Source: Planococcus citreus
GTDB lineage: Bacteria > Bacillota > Bacilli > Bacillales_A > Planococcaceae
Length of the DNA stretch: 64,000 nt
Assembly (NCBI RefSeq): GCF_003664125.1
Contig: NZ_RCCP01000002.1
Coordinates: 186,001-250,000, forward strand
Reading direction: 5' to 3'
The notes below the pieces were generated by a model that saw only the letters and a program-made list of their open reading frames with translations, ran no database searches and was not told where the DNA came from. Position numbers and translations under genes: made by a program. This document shows, piece by piece, positions 54,758 through 64,000 of the stretch (position 1 is the stretch's first letter; each line of letters starts with the position of its first letter).

Positions 54758-55747
54758 TTAGTTTTCGTCCTCTTGTTTTTCCGTTCCGCTTTTCGAAATG
54801 GATTCACGCATGCTTGTATCAGCTTGGACGTTCTTGTAATTGATATAATCCATCACGCCAATGTTTCCAGAACGGAGGGCTTCTGACATCGCCATCGGCA
54901 CTTCGGCTTCGGCTTCGACAACTTTCGCGCGCATCTGGACGACTTTCGCTTTCATTTCCTGCTCGCTAGCGACAGCCATTGCACGGCGTTCTTCAGCTTT
55001 AGCCTGTGCGATTTTCTTATCGGCATCTGCTTGCTCTGTTTGAAGCTCGGCACCGATGTTTTTGCCGATATCCACGTCTGCGATATCAATGGACAAGATT
55101 TCAAAAGCTGTACCGGAATCCAATCCTTTGCCTAGTACAGTTTGGGAGATGAGGTCCGGGTTTTCCAGGACTTTTTTATGGTTCGTGCTTGAACCGAGTG
55201 TAGAAACGATACCTTCACCAACACGGGCGACGATTGTTTCTTCACCCGCACCACCGACGAGGCGGTCGATATTGGCGCGCACGGTAATCCGCGCTTTTGC
55301 TTTCACTTCGATCCCGTCCATTGCAACACCGGCAATGAATGGCGTTTCAATAACTTTCGGGTTAACCGACATTTGAACCGCTTCAAGTACGTCACGGCCG
55401 GCAAGATCGATTGCTGCTGCGCGTTCGAACGGCAAATCGATATTGGCACGGTGCGCTGCGATCAATGCGTTAACGACACGGTCGACGTTACCGCCAGCCA
55501 GGTAATGGCTTTCCAATTGGTTGATCTGTACGGAAAGACCAGCTTTTGAAGCCTTGATCAGCGGGTTGACGATGCGCGATGGAATAACCCGGCGCAATCT
55601 CATCCCGATCAATGTGAAGATGCTGATGCGGACGCCGGCAGCTAAAGCCGAGATCCATAATGTGACTGGTACGAATGTGAAAAAGATGGCAAGTACAACG
55701 ATAATACCAATTATCGCGGCGCCTAAGCCGATTGCTTCAAGTCCCAT
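54758..55747 (-). CDS. floA: Flotillin-like protein FloA
   Basis: Membrane-associated SPFH protein of 329 residues that organises functional membrane microdomains. It starts with a hydrophobic hairpin ([21 protein letters not shown]), then an SPFH domain and a long Ala/Glu-rich coiled coil ([20 protein letters not shown] and [17 protein letters not shown]). The start codon is directly adjacent to the nfeD stop, an arrangement conserved in B. subtilis yqeZ-yqfA. It should share the SigW-type promoter ahead of nfeD. Confidence 0.95.
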   Translation of the reverse strand: MGLEAIGLGAAIIGIIVVLAIFFTFVPVTLWISALAAGVRISIFTLIGMRLRRVIPSRIVNPLIKASKAGLSVQINQLESHYLAGGNVDRVVNALIAAHRANIDLPFERAAAIDLAGRDVLEAVQMSVNPKVIETPFIAGVAMDGIEVKAKARITVRANIDRLVGGAGEETIVARVGEGIVSTLGSSTNHKKVLENPDLISQTVLGKGLDSGTAFEILSIDIADVDIGKNIGAELQTEQADADKKIAQAKAEERRAMAVASEQEMKAKVVQMRAKVVEAEAEVPMAMSEALRSGNIGVMDYINYKNVQADTSMRESISKSGTEKQEDEN

Positions 55748-57076
55748 TTATTCTTCCTCCTCTTGTTTTTCGAGTTCACGCACAACGATGCGAGACCCTT
55801 CTACCTTGATAATTTTAACATCTTTGTTGCTGTCGATAAACCGGCCTTCGGATACTGCATCGATGTATTCGTCACCAAGCCGGATAGTGCCAGAAGGCCT
55901 CAGGGCATTGGTCGTTCGAGCGATCTGGCCGATCAGTTCCGGCCGGTTGACGGCTGAGACATAGCCATGTTCCGTATCGGTGGCATCGGTCAAGATAATG
56001 CGTTTGAACATGTTCAACTTTTTCCCGAAAAATTTCACTAAAATCACCATCCCTGCTGAAGCTACAAGTAATGCAATCAAAATTGCGACCGCTGTTGACT
56101 GGACGTCTTCACCCGCTAATAGAACACTTCCAATGACCGCCAGTATCCCGAGAATCCCCAGTATACCGCCCGGAACGAAAAATTCCAGCAGGATCAAACC
56201 GAGACCGAAGATCAACAGTAAAATCGATTCATACCCGGCAAGCCCCGCCACTAAATGGCCATAGAAGAACAGCATTAGCGAAAACAAGCCGAAGAATCCA
56301 GGGATCCCGACTCCAGGCGTGAACAGCTCAAGCAGTAATCCGAGGCCTGCCACCGACAGTAAAATCGGTACCACAATCGGGCTCGTCAAAAAACGTGCGA
56401 GCGTCTCTGACCAGTTTTCTTCTACTTGGATGACCTCAGCGCCTGAGAGGCCTTTCATTTCTAGCAGTTCATCAAGGGATGAAACAGTCCCTTCTGAATA
56501 ACCGACGTCGAGCGCTTCCTGGGCGCCGAGTGTCAATAAATCACCTTCAGCAGCCCGGTATTCCGGAAGGTCGATACTGGCATCCGCCATCGCCAAGGCA
56601 AATTGTGGATTGCGGTCTGATGATTCCGCAGCGCTTCTCATTGAAGCAAGCCAAGCTGAGTTCGCCTTATCGGCAGCCGCGTTGCCCGACTGGTCGATGA
56701 CTTGCGCCGCACCCATCCGCCCATTCGGATGCATATAGATTTCATCATTATGCAAGGCCAGAAAAGCACCAGCCGAGAGGGCATCCTGGTTGATGAAAGC
56801 GAGTGTTTCAGGCTCGGCTTCATCCAACAGGCGGGCAATGCCATCTGCTGCATTGACAAAACCGCCCGGTGTATCGATTTCAAAGACAATAGCTTCCGCA
56901 CCGGCTTCTTCGGCTTCATCAATGCCACGCTCCAGAAACGACTGCAATCCCCGCTCCACTTCCGCTTCAATCGGAATGACATAAACTTTTCCGTTATCCG
57001 CAGAAATGGCCGGAATCGCTAAAGCAAATGCCATCACCAGGAACAAAAAGCCGATCCAAGCTTGTTTTCTCCGCAC
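55748..57076 (-). CDS. NfeD-family membrane serine protease homologue (YqeZ)
   Basis: Membrane protein of 442 residues, partner of flotillins. It has a signal-like first helix, an extracytoplasmic ClpP-class domain (about 30-220) with the serine in ALSAGAFLALH and the helper lysine region of family S49-like NfeD, then four or five helices (about 240-370) and a C-terminal NfeD OB fold (residues 375-440). The start is GTG at 57076 behind GGGGGAAC. Genes yqeZ and floA form one operon. Confidence 0.92.
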   Translation of the reverse strand: MRRKQAWIGFLFLVMAFALAIPAISADNGKVYVIPIEAEVERGLQSFLERGIDEAEEAGAEAIVFEIDTPGGFVNAADGIARLLDEAEPETLAFINQDALSAGAFLALHNDEIYMHPNGRMGAAQVIDQSGNAAADKANSAWLASMRSAAESSDRNPQFALAMADASIDLPEYRAAEGDLLTLGAQEALDVGYSEGTVSSLDELLEMKGLSGAEVIQVEENWSETLARFLTSPIVVPILLSVAGLGLLLELFTPGVGIPGFFGLFSLMLFFYGHLVAGLAGYESILLLIFGLGLILLEFFVPGGILGILGILAVIGSVLLAGEDVQSTAVAILIALLVASAGMVILVKFFGKKLNMFKRIILTDATDTEHGYVSAVNRPELIGQIARTTNALRPSGTIRLGDEYIDAVSEGRFIDSNKDVKIIKVEGSRIVVRELEKQEEEE

Positions 57077-57122
57077 GGCAAGTTCCCCCTCTCCTTCATG
57101 AAAACTTTAGGATAATTATGTA

Positions 57123-57148
57123 TACGGATGAGTCGAGCTGCGGTTTCA
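57123..57148 (-). promoter_or_regulatory. SigW-type (ECF) promoter of nfeD-floA
   Basis: On the minus strand TGAAAC (57143-57148) and CGTA (57123-57126) are separated by exactly 16 bases, the full SigW consensus. It lies about 50 bases before the nfeD start. B. subtilis yqeZ-yqfA is also SigW-dependent. Confidence 0.9.
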
Positions 57149-57242
57149 AAAGCCGGCTTCTTTTTTCATTATAAAGCAATTTTCTCCAAGTTACGATGGA
57201 ATGCGCTTACATCTTCATCATTAAGTGACCGTTTTAAGGCAT

Positions 57243-57273
57243 AAAAAAACCGGAAGCACATTTGTGCTTCCGG
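57243..57273 (-). terminator. rpsU terminator
   Basis: ACCGGAAGCAC / GTGCTTCCGGT stem with an ATTT loop, then six T on the minus strand. Confidence 0.92.
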
Positions 57274-57322
57274 TCTTAGCTGTTCGTTGCTATTTTTAAA
57301 AGTCATTTAAGATCAAAGTCAA

Positions 57323-57496
57323 TTAAAATTTACGTTTACGCGCAGCTTCTGATTTCAATTTACGTTTCACGCTCGGCTTATCATAATACTCGCGCTTTCT
57401 TACCTCTTGCATTGTTCCGGACTTCGAAACAGTGCGTTTGAAGCGGCGAAGAGCATCTTCAATTGATTCGTTTTTACGAACTGTAGTTTTTGACAT
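57323..57496 (-). CDS. rpsU: 30S ribosomal protein S21
   Basis: Small-subunit protein near the mRNA exit site, 57 residues beginning [19 protein letters not shown] and ending in basic [10 protein letters not shown], exactly as expected. GGAGGGAGG lies ahead of the ATG at 57496. In B. subtilis yqeY follows rpsU; here the next gene is nfeD after a terminator, so yqeY is missing from this place. Confidence 0.97.
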   Translation of the reverse strand: MSKTTVRKNESIEDALRRFKRTVSKSGTMQEVRKREYYDKPSVKRKLKSEAARKRKF

Positions 57497-57591
57497 CTCT
57501 TTTTCCCTCCCTCCGAACACACGTTGAAGCAAATAACAACAAGTGTTATATACTAGAAAATTATAACGCATGAATTAGCCTTCGTCAATAC

Positions 57592-58260
57592 TTAATAATC
57601 GTTGTCTGAAGTGAGGCCTTGCATGATCTGGACTCCTGAACTTGCGCCGATGCGAGTCGCTCCGGCTTCGACCATTTTCTCCACATCTTCAAGGCTGCGG
57701 ACGCCGCCAGAAGCTTTGACGCCAAGATCCGGGCCGACTGTTTCGCGCATTAGACGCACCGCTTCGACAGTTGCACCGCCGGTAGAGAAACCAGTCGATG
57801 TTTTGACGAAATCGGCTCCCGCTTCTTTCGACAAGCGGCTAGCCAATTTGATTTCTTCATCCGTCAACAAGCAGATTTCAAGGATGACTTTTACGATTGC
57901 TTTTCCTTTTGCTGCATTCACGACTGCTTCGACATCCGCTTTCACGACATCTTCCTGGCCGCTCTTCAATGCGCCGATGTTCAAGACCATATCGATTTCG
58001 CCTGCGCCTTTTTCGATGGCATCTGTTGTTTCGAACGCTTTCGTTTCAGAAGTCGAGGCGCCGAGCGGGAAGCCGATGACTGTGCAAACTTTCACTTCGC
58101 TCTGGTCGAGTTGTTTTGCAGCAAGCGCGACCCATGCCGGGTTGACGCAAACAGAAGCGAATTTGTATTCTGCCGCTTCTTTGCAAAGCTGTTCGATTTG
58201 CGGGGCTGTAGCTTCCGCTTTCAATAATGTATGGTCGATTAAAGATGCAATATTCGTCAT
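57592..58260 (-). CDS. deoC: Deoxyribose-phosphate aldolase
   Basis: Cleaves 2-deoxyribose-5-phosphate to glyceraldehyde-3-phosphate and acetaldehyde in deoxynucleoside breakdown. The 222-residue length is typical. The Schiff-base lysine is in FVKTSTGF, and the second-site motifs CTVIGFPLG and VKASGGVRS are present. It lies between mtaB and rpsU, where B. subtilis has yqeW, so it is locally rearranged. No deoxynucleoside kinase or transporter is adjacent. Confidence 0.96.
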   Translation of the reverse strand: MTNIASLIDHTLLKAEATAPQIEQLCKEAAEYKFASVCVNPAWVALAAKQLDQSEVKVCTVIGFPLGASTSETKAFETTDAIEKGAGEIDMVLNIGALKSGQEDVVKADVEAVVNAAKGKAIVKVILEICLLTDEEIKLASRLSKEAGADFVKTSTGFSTGGATVEAVRLMRETVGPDLGVKASGGVRSLEDVEKMVEAGATRIGASSGVQIMQGLTSDNDY

Positions 58261-58294
58261 GATTCAGTTCTCCATTCTACTAGTAGGTTTTCTT

Positions 58295-59629
58295 TCAGAC
58301 AGTCAAATTGTCCATCACGCGGACAAATTGCCCTTCGTTCATCGGATATCCCGCCTTGGTGATTTTCACCTTGACGATTTTTCCGATCAGCGATTCATCG
58401 CCAGAAATGGCGACTTTTAAGTAATTATCCGTGTAACCGACAAGCATGCCGCCTGACGGATGGTCTGTCGACTCTTCTTCCGGGATAATCTCCAGGAGCT
58501 CGCCTTCATAACGGCTGGCGTACTCCTTTGCCAGCTGATCGTTCAATTCAATCAGGCGGTGGACGCGTTCATTTTTGACCGCTTCATCGATCTGGCCATC
58601 CATACGCGCGGCTGGCGTGCCGGTGCGCATCGAGTACGGGAATACATGAAGCTCCGAGAACCTGTGGTCGCGAATGAAATTGAAGGTGTCCATGAATTCT
58701 TCTTCCGTTTCTCCCGGGAACCCGACGATGACGTCAGAAGTAATCGCCAGATCCGGCAAGGCATCGCGCAAACGTTCCAGGCGATTTGCGAAGAACGCCA
58801 TCGTATACTTCCTGCGCATCCGTTTCAGGACCGTATCGGAACCGGATTGGATCGGGATATGGAGATGGCGCACGACGATATTGGATTGTTTCAAGACCGC
58901 AATCACTTCATCTGTCAGCTGACTCGCCTCAATTGATGAGATGCGCAGGCGTTTCAGGCCTTTTACTTGTTGTTCCAAATCGCGCAATAGCTGCGCCAAA
59001 TTATAATCTTTCAAATCTTCCCCATAGCCCCCGGTATGGATACCGGTCAAAACGATTTCCTGATAACCGGCATCAACCAATTGCTGTGCTTGGCGGATGA
59101 CTTCCTGCGGATCTCGCGAGCGCATCAATCCACGCGCCCACGGAATGATGCAAAACGTGCAGAAATTATTGCAGCCTTCCTGGATTTTCAACGACGCGCG
59201 TGTACGGTCCGTGAAGGCAGGGACATCCAATTCTTCATAGATGCGGTTCTTCATGATATTGCCCACGGCATTGATCGGTTTGCGCTCTGCGCGGTATTGT
59301 TCAATGTATTCCAGGAGCTTTGTCCGGTCTTGCGTGCCGACAACGATATCGACGCCGGGAATTGCCATGATTTCAGCAGGCGAAGTCTGTGCATAACAGC
59401 CTGTGACGCAAATGACCGCATCGGGATTGGAGCGGACGGCACGGCGTATCACTTGCCGGCTCTTTTTATCGCCTGTATTGGTGACGGTGCAGGTATTGAT
59501 GACGTAAACATCGGAAAGACGTTCAAACTCAGTACGCTCATAGCCCTGTTCTTTGAATAACTGCCAAATCGCTTCCGTTTCATAATGGTTCACTTTGCAA
59601 CCAAGAGTATGAAATGCGACAGTTGACAT
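58295..59629 (-). CDS. mtaB: tRNA (N(6)-L-threonylcarbamoyladenosine(37)-C(2))-methylthiotransferase
   Basis: Radical SAM enzyme that makes ms2t6A37 in tRNAs reading ANN codons. The protein has 444 residues: an N-terminal UPF0004 domain with cluster cysteines (TLGCKVNHYETEAIW, NTCTVTN and VTGCYAQ), the radical SAM motif CNNFCTFC near residue 155, and a C-terminal TRAM domain. It lies 15 bases after rsmE, the conserved yqeV-yqeU pair. Confidence 0.95.
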   Translation of the reverse strand: MSTVAFHTLGCKVNHYETEAIWQLFKEQGYERTEFERLSDVYVINTCTVTNTGDKKSRQVIRRAVRSNPDAVICVTGCYAQTSPAEIMAIPGVDIVVGTQDRTKLLEYIEQYRAERKPINAVGNIMKNRIYEELDVPAFTDRTRASLKIQEGCNNFCTFCIIPWARGLMRSRDPQEVIRQAQQLVDAGYQEIVLTGIHTGGYGEDLKDYNLAQLLRDLEQQVKGLKRLRISSIEASQLTDEVIAVLKQSNIVVRHLHIPIQSGSDTVLKRMRRKYTMAFFANRLERLRDALPDLAITSDVIVGFPGETEEEFMDTFNFIRDHRFSELHVFPYSMRTGTPAARMDGQIDEAVKNERVHRLIELNDQLAKEYASRYEGELLEIIPEEESTDHPSGGMLVGYTDNYLKVAISGDESLIGKIVKVKITKAGYPMNEGQFVRVMDNLTV

Positions 59630-59644
59630 CGGTGGCCACCTCTT

Positions 59645-60382
59645 TCATTCAAATTCATAGGATATTGCAGACAATGCATAAAGCGGAGCCGTCTCCGTGC
59701 GCAAAATACGCGGGCCAAGCGCGGTGAACAATGCGCCAGCTTCCTTGAGTGCGGCCGCTTCTGTTTCCGAAATGCCGCCTTCTGGCCCGAAAACAAGCAA
59801 GATTGAGTCTTTATCATACAATGATTCCAGAATTTCGGCAAACCGCCTTCCGCCACTCTTTTTCGCCTCTTCTTCATAAGCGACAATGGCCACATCGTAA
59901 TTTTTCACGACATTTGCCAACTCTTTAAAGCTGTGTACCGCCTGGATGTCAGGAATGTGGCTGCGATGCGACTGCTCAGCCGCTTCCTTGGCGATTTTCT
60001 TTAACCGTTCGATTTTCTTTATGCTTTTTGCGCCGTCCCATTTGACGATCGAGCGCTCAGCCGAGTAGGGCAATAAAGCATTCATGCCGAGCTCTGTCGC
60101 TTTTTGGGTGATCAGTTCGAGCTTATCACCTTTCGGGAGGCCACAGGCGATCGTTACTTTTTTCGGCAATTCGCTTCGGTCCTCGAGCTCACGGATGAGC
60201 TTGACTTGAACATCTAAGTCAATATCGGTGATTTTCGCCAAGTAAACTTTACCGGCAACAACAGCGATCAATTCTTCGCCAACTGATTGACGCATCACTT
60301 TAGCGATGTGCTTGGCGTCGTCTCCTGTAATCGTCAAATAACCATCTGCGGACTTTTTATCTTCTATAAAATATCGTTGCAT
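59645..60382 (-). CDS. rsmE: 16S rRNA (uracil(1498)-N(3))-methyltransferase
   Basis: SPOUT-class SAM-dependent enzyme that methylates U1498 of 16S rRNA. The protein has 245 residues: an N-terminal PUA-like domain (1-70, MQRYFIEDKKSADGYLTITG start) and a knotted SPOUT domain with LLVFGPEGGISETEAAAL and LGPRILRTETAPLYALS. It is transcribed after prmA (12-base gap) and before mtaB. Confidence 0.95.
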   Translation of the reverse strand: MQRYFIEDKKSADGYLTITGDDAKHIAKVMRQSVGEELIAVVAGKVYLAKITDIDLDVQVKLIRELEDRSELPKKVTIACGLPKGDKLELITQKATELGMNALLPYSAERSIVKWDGAKSIKKIERLKKIAKEAAEQSHRSHIPDIQAVHSFKELANVVKNYDVAIVAYEEEAKKSGGRRFAEILESLYDKDSILLVFGPEGGISETEAAALKEAGALFTALGPRILRTETAPLYALSAISYEFE

Positions 60383-60394
60383 GGTCGCACCCCA

Positions 60395-61336
60395 TCATAG
60401 CGGTTTTTTCGAAATGATCGTTACCCAGTCTTCCATCATCATGATATCTTCGATGACAAAGCCTGAAGCTTCAAGCGCCTGTTTCACGTCATTTTTCTTT
60501 TGGGCGATGATTCCGGACGTGATGTAGATGCCGCCCGGCTTGACGGCCTGGTAAGCATCGTCCGTAAACGACATGATGATTTCGGCGAGTATATTCGCCA
60601 CGACTACGTCCGCTGGGTCGTCGATCGCTTCGAGCAAATTGCCATGGAATACATTGACGCGGTTTTGTACTTTGTTCAATTTAACATTTAACCCTGCCGC
60701 TTTGACCGCAATTTCATCGAGGTCCAGCGCTCTGACTGAAGCTGCTTCAAGCAAGGCCGCACCAATTGCGAGTACGCCCGATCCGGTTCCCACATCGATA
60801 ACCGTATTGCCTTTACCAACATGTTTTTCAAGTGCTTGCAAGCTCATGACAGTTGTTGGATGCGTACCGGTTCCGAATGCCATGCCCGGGTCGAGTTCAA
60901 TGATCAGTTCATCACTTGAAACCGGATGATAAGTTTCCCATGTCGGCACGATGGTGAATCTTTTGGAAATTTTCACCGGATGGTAATACTTCTTCCAGGA
61001 CGTCGCCCAGTCTTCTTCATTTACTTCACTGATCGTGACGACATTGCGCCCGACATTGATATTGAATTCTGCAAGATTGTTGATGGCCAGCTTAATGCCT
61101 TCGACGGCTTCGCCGAGAAAGCTATTGACCGGCAGATACGCTTTTAAAATGACGCCTTCTGTTGGGAAATCTTCTGGATCGAGTGAATAGATTTCACCGA
61201 ATACATCTTCACGATCTTTCGTCAGATCTTCGGAATCCTCGATGACGACGCCGCTTGCCCCCGCTTCATGCAGAATGTTGGAAATTGATTCAATTGCTTC
61301 GTTCGTCGTATGAATCGACAGCTCAGACCATTTCAC
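60395..61336 (-). CDS. prmA: Ribosomal protein L11 methyltransferase
   Basis: Trimethylates L11 using SAM. The protein has 313 residues: an N-terminal substrate-binding ferredoxin-like domain and a Rossmann domain with motif [20 protein letters not shown] and the substrate-site [27 protein letters not shown] is a typical linker. The gene follows dnaJ after a terminator-like hairpin and is clustered with rsmE and mtaB as in other Bacillales. Confidence 0.95.
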   Translation of the reverse strand: MKWSELSIHTTNEAIESISNILHEAGASGVVIEDSEDLTKDREDVFGEIYSLDPEDFPTEGVILKAYLPVNSFLGEAVEGIKLAINNLAEFNINVGRNVVTISEVNEEDWATSWKKYYHPVKISKRFTIVPTWETYHPVSSDELIIELDPGMAFGTGTHPTTVMSLQALEKHVGKGNTVIDVGTGSGVLAIGAALLEAASVRALDLDEIAVKAAGLNVKLNKVQNRVNVFHGNLLEAIDDPADVVVANILAEIIMSFTDDAYQAVKPGGIYITSGIIAQKKNDVKQALEASGFVIEDIMMMEDWVTIISKKPL

Positions 61337-61376
61337 TTACGACCAGCTCCTTTATTGAACAATTATGTAACAGACA

Positions 61377-61404
61377 GAAAACTCCCTATTGCACGGGAGT
61401 TTTC
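61377..61404 (-). terminator. dnaJ terminator or attenuator
   Basis: GAAAACTCCC / GGGAGTTTTC perfect ten-base stem with a short loop. The T-rich side belongs to the stem itself, so it is probably only partly effective before prmA. Confidence 0.6.
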
Positions 61405-61430
61405 CATTTGTCCAAGGCTATGAATGCCTA

Positions 61431-62555
61431 TTATGAATCACCTTTAATGGTTCTTTTAATCTTGTCGAACAATGAACTGCTTTGCTCTTCCGGGATATCC
61501 CCAGAAATTTCGGCAAACTCACGCAGCAATTGCTTTTGTTTTTCGCTCAACTTGGTCGGCACTTTCACTTTGATGGTGATGTGCTGATCGCCGACACCGT
61601 AGCCGTGAACGTTTTGTACGCCTTTCCCGCGCAGGCGGAAACGGGCGCCGTTTTGCGTTCCGGCTGGAATCTTCAGTTTCACTTTTCCGGAAACAGTCGG
61701 GACTTCGATCTCGTCACCGAGTGCGGCTTGCGGATAAGTAATTGGCAATTCCAGGTGGATATCATCCCCGTCGCGTTCAAATTGCGCATGGGGTTTGACA
61801 CGGAACAGCACATAAAGATCTCCGGCTGGCCCGCCATTGAAGCCTGGGCCGCCTTGTCCTGATACGCGCAATTGCTGCCCGTCATCAACGCCGGCTGGAA
61901 CTGTCACTTTGATTTTCTTCATTTTTCTCACTTTACCTGCACCGCGGCAAGTTGTGCATTTTTCTTCGATGATCTGGCCGGTGCCTTCACAGTGGTGGCA
62001 CGCACGGCGGTTGACCATACGGCCGAACGGCGTATCTTGCGCGACATTCAACTGGCCCGTTCCTTCGCAATACGGGCAAGTTTTCTTGCTCGTTCCGGGC
62101 TTCGCTCCTGATCCGTCGCAAGTTTCGCATGTTTCATCTTTCGGGATTTCAATTTCCGTCTCCTCGCCGAATACCGCATCCAGAAAATCGATGGTCATGG
62201 AATATTGAAGATCATCGCCTTTTCTAGGTGCATTTGGGTCGCGCCGGCGCGTGCCGCCGCCGAAGAAGGTGCTGAAAATGTCATCAAAGCCGAATCCTTC
62301 CGCACCGCCGAATCCGCCGCCGCCGAAGCCTTGGTTTGGATCCTGATGGCCGAACTGGTCGTATTGGGCGCGTTTTTGCTCATCGCTCAACACTTCATAG
62401 GCTTCTTTGACTTCCTGGAACTTCTCGGAAGCATCCGCTTCCTTATTGATGTCCGGGTGATATTGTTTGGAAAGCTTCCGGTACGCTTTCTTAATTTCCT
62501 CTTTTGAAGCATCCTTAGAAACGCCAAGGACTTCATAATAGTCTCGCTTATTCAT
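61431..62555 (-). CDS. dnaJ: Chaperone DnaJ
   Basis: Hsp40 co-chaperone of DnaK, 374 residues. J domain 1-70 with QYHPDIN; a Gly/Phe-rich linker (about 70-110); four CxxCxGxG zinc repeats ([24 protein letters not shown] and CTTCRGAG) at about 145-215; and the C-terminal substrate-binding domains. It is downstream of dnaK and has its own promoter. Confidence 0.97.
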   Translation of the reverse strand: MNKRDYYEVLGVSKDASKEEIKKAYRKLSKQYHPDINKEADASEKFQEVKEAYEVLSDEQKRAQYDQFGHQDPNQGFGGGGFGGAEGFGFDDIFSTFFGGGTRRRDPNAPRKGDDLQYSMTIDFLDAVFGEETEIEIPKDETCETCDGSGAKPGTSKKTCPYCEGTGQLNVAQDTPFGRMVNRRACHHCEGTGQIIEEKCTTCRGAGKVRKMKKIKVTVPAGVDDGQQLRVSGQGGPGFNGGPAGDLYVLFRVKPHAQFERDGDDIHLELPITYPQAALGDEIEVPTVSGKVKLKIPAGTQNGARFRLRGKGVQNVHGYGVGDQHITIKVKVPTKLSEKQKQLLREFAEISGDIPEEQSSSLFDKIKRTIKGDS

Positions 62556-62585
62556 AGGTCACTCTCCCTCTTGCAGTCAACTGTA

Positions 62586-62614
62586 ATTGTACACGGTTTA
62601 AATTGCGCTTGCAA
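62586..62614 (-). promoter_or_regulatory. Internal promoter of dnaJ
   Basis: On the minus strand TTGCAA (62609-62614) and TACAAT (62586-62591) with a 17-base spacer, between the dnaK terminator and the dnaJ start. Confidence 0.75.
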
Positions 62615-62622
62615 AGACATTG

Positions 62623-62657
62623 AAAAAGCCAAAGCAGTTGCTTTGCTTTGACTTTTT
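62623..62657 (-). terminator. dnaK terminator
   Basis: AAAAAGCCAAAGCA / TGCTTTGACTTTTT imperfect stem. On the minus strand it ends in a T run. It would reduce transcription from dnaK into dnaJ. Confidence 0.75.
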
Positions 62658-62671
62658 CGGCCTTGCATATC

Positions 62672-64000
62672 TTACTTGTCTTTATCGTCGTTTACTTCTT
62701 CAAAGTCAGCATCGACAACGCCGTCGTCATTTCCTTGCTGAGCTTCGCCTTCAGCCCCTTGCTGGTTCTGGGCTGCCTGCTCGTAAGCTTTCATGGCAAA
62801 GCCTTGAAGAAGCTCCTGCAGTTTGTCTTTCTTCGTGCGGATATCTTCGATGTCCGTGCCTTCTAGCGCTGTTTTCAATTCATCGCGCGCTTCTTCAGCT
62901 TGTTTCTTTTCGTCTTCAGAAACTGCTTCGCCAAGGTCTTCGATCGTTTTATCTGTTGTGAAGACTGCTTGGTCCGCTTCGTTGCGAAGTTCTACTTCTT
63001 CTTTGCGCTTCGCATCTGCTTCTGCATTTTCTTCCGCTTCTTTTACCATGCGGTCGATCTCATCGTCCGTAAGCGTTGTGCTTGATTGGATCGTGATCGT
63101 CTGTTCTTTTTGCGTGCCGAGGTCTTTCGCTTTTACGCTGACGATGCCGTTTTTGTCGATATCGAAGCTGACTTCGATTTGTGGCACGCCGCGTGGTGCA
63201 GGCGGGATATCAGCCAATTGGAAGCGGCCGAGTGTTTTGTTGTCCGCTGCCATTGGGCGTTCACCTTGCATGACATGGATGTCAACTGCCGGCTGGTTGT
63301 CAGCTGCAGTAGAGAACGTCTGCGATTTAGATGTCGGGATCGTCGTGTTGCGCTCGATCAATTTCGTGAACACGCCGCCCATTGTTTCGATACCAAGGGA
63401 CAATGGAGTTACGTCAAGCAATACAACGTCTTGAACGTCTCCAGTCAGTACGCCGCCTTGTACAGCTGCGCCCATTGCAACAACTTCATCCGGGTTAACG
63501 CCTTTATGAGGGTCTTTTCCTGTTTCTTTCTTAACAGCTTCTTGGACAGCTGGGATACGAGTAGATCCACCAACTAGAATCACGCGATCAAGTTCTGAAG
63601 CGGAAACGCCTGCGTCTTTCAATGCTTGGCGAGTCGGCCCCATTGTGCGTTCGACTAGAGAAGAAGTCAACTCGTCGAATTTCGCGCGGGAAAGGCTCAT
63701 TTCCATATGAAGCGGCCCTGCTTCGCCAGCTGTGATGAATGGCAAGGAGATTTGAGTTGTTGTTACGCCTGACAAATCTTTTTTCGCTTTTTCAGCAGCA
63801 TCTTTTAGGCGTTGTGTCGCCATTTTGTCTTTCGACAAGTCAATGCCGTTTTCTTTTTTGAATTCCTGCACTAGGTAATCGATGATCAGTTTATCGAAAT
63901 CATCGCCGCCCAAACGATTGTCGCCGGCAGTCGATTTTACTTCGAAAACGCCATCGCCAAGTTCAAGAATCGATACGTCGAATGTACCGCCGCCAAGGTC
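62672..64000 (-). CDS. dnaK: Chaperone DnaK, 3' part only (5' end outside window)
   Basis: Hsp70 chaperone, cut by the window edge. The visible frame gives the last 442 residues of about 610. It opens inside the ATPase domain with [12 protein letters not shown], then the second ATPase segment [15 protein letters not shown] and the [19 protein letters not shown] motif, the linker [19 protein letters not shown], the substrate-binding domain and the lid ending in an acidic tail. The Met at 63913 is internal and not the start. hrcA and grpE are expected just beyond the window. Confidence 0.97.
   Translation of the reverse strand, partial: DLGGGTFDVSILELGDGVFEVKSTAGDNRLGGDDFDKLIIDYLVQEFKKENGIDLSKDKMATQRLKDAAEKAKKDLSGVTTTQISLPFITAGEAGPLHMEMSLSRAKFDELTSSLVERTMGPTRQALKDAGVSASELDRVILVGGSTRIPAVQEAVKKETGKDPHKGVNPDEVVAMGAAVQGGVLTGDVQDVVLLDVTPLSLGIETMGGVFTKLIERNTTIPTSKSQTFSTAADNQPAVDIHVMQGERPMAADNKTLGRFQLADIPPAPRGVPQIEVSFDIDKNGIVSVKAKDLGTQKEQTITIQSSTTLTDDEIDRMVKEAEENAEADAKRKEEVELRNEADQAVFTTDKTIEDLGEAVSEDEKKQAEEARDELKTALEGTDIEDIRTKKDKLQELLQGFAMKAYEQAAQNQQGAEGEAQQGNDDGVVDADFEEVNDDKDK

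Noticed and set aside
63900-63913. Met at 63913 as the start of a separate 413-residue protein
   Set aside because: The frame stays open to the window end and upstream residues ([12 protein letters not shown]) are conserved DnaK sequence, so this Met is internal.

Overview
The window is a stretch of chromosomal backbone from a low- to mid-GC Gram-positive bacterium of the order Bacillales. A Planococcus-like member of the Planococcaceae fits best. The gene order runs parallel, in long blocks, to the B. subtilis segment efp/gcv/comG/yqg/pst/sodA/ispG/zur/nfo/sigA/dnaG/glyS/recO/era/phoH/floA/dnaJ/dnaK. It differs by lacking the sporulation genes normally found between floA and phoH, by carrying a single-chain glycyl-tRNA synthetase instead of glyQS, and by having a B12-dependent ribonucleotide reductase. 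The genus is inferred from this pattern and not proven. Almost every gene lies on the minus strand.

Layout. 0-10 kb: efp, an Xaa-Pro peptidase, aroQ, nrdJ behind two NrdR boxes, a rhodanese protein, and the glycine-cleavage operon gcvT-gcvPA-gcvPB behind a tandem glycine riboswitch. 10-14.3 kb: aroK and the competence pseudopilus operon comGA-GG. 14.5-19 kb: small membrane proteins, an MBL hydrolase, lipoteichoic acid synthase, yqgQ, 5-formyl-THF cyclo-ligase and rpmG. 19-23.7 kb: the phosphate operon pstS-C-A-B-phoU behind a four-repeat Pho box. 23.7-31.6 kb: a class B PBP, sodA, DUF456, a Na/Pi cotransporter and DUF1189 genes, ispG and a HAD phosphatase.

31.6-34 kb: a structured insertion inside a duplicated terminator, then zur-znuB-znuC with a likely Zur operator. 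34-46 kb: nfo, cshB, ispH, nif3-like, trmK, cccA, an acyl-CoA dehydrogenase, sigA, dnaG, ppsR and ccpN. 46-57 kb: T-box-controlled glyS, then recO, era, cdd, dgkA, ybeY, pgpH, phoH, a membrane-anchored protein of unknown function, floA and nfeD (with a clear SigW-type promoter) and rpsU. 57-64 kb: deoC, mtaB, rsmE, prmA, dnaJ and the 3' part of dnaK, which runs off the window.

The window is mainly housekeeping (translation, replication priming, cell envelope, one-carbon and isoprenoid metabolism, Pi and Zn homeostasis) with well-formed regulatory sites. I found no prophage, CRISPR array, rRNA or tRNA gene, or defence island. The least explained items are the insertion that split and duplicated a terminator near 31.6-31.9 kb, a comGD gene without a usual start codon before its prepilin motif, a structured leader before ispG, three genes whose stop codons lie in the loops of their own terminators, and the unknown protein that occupies the place of yqfBCD.
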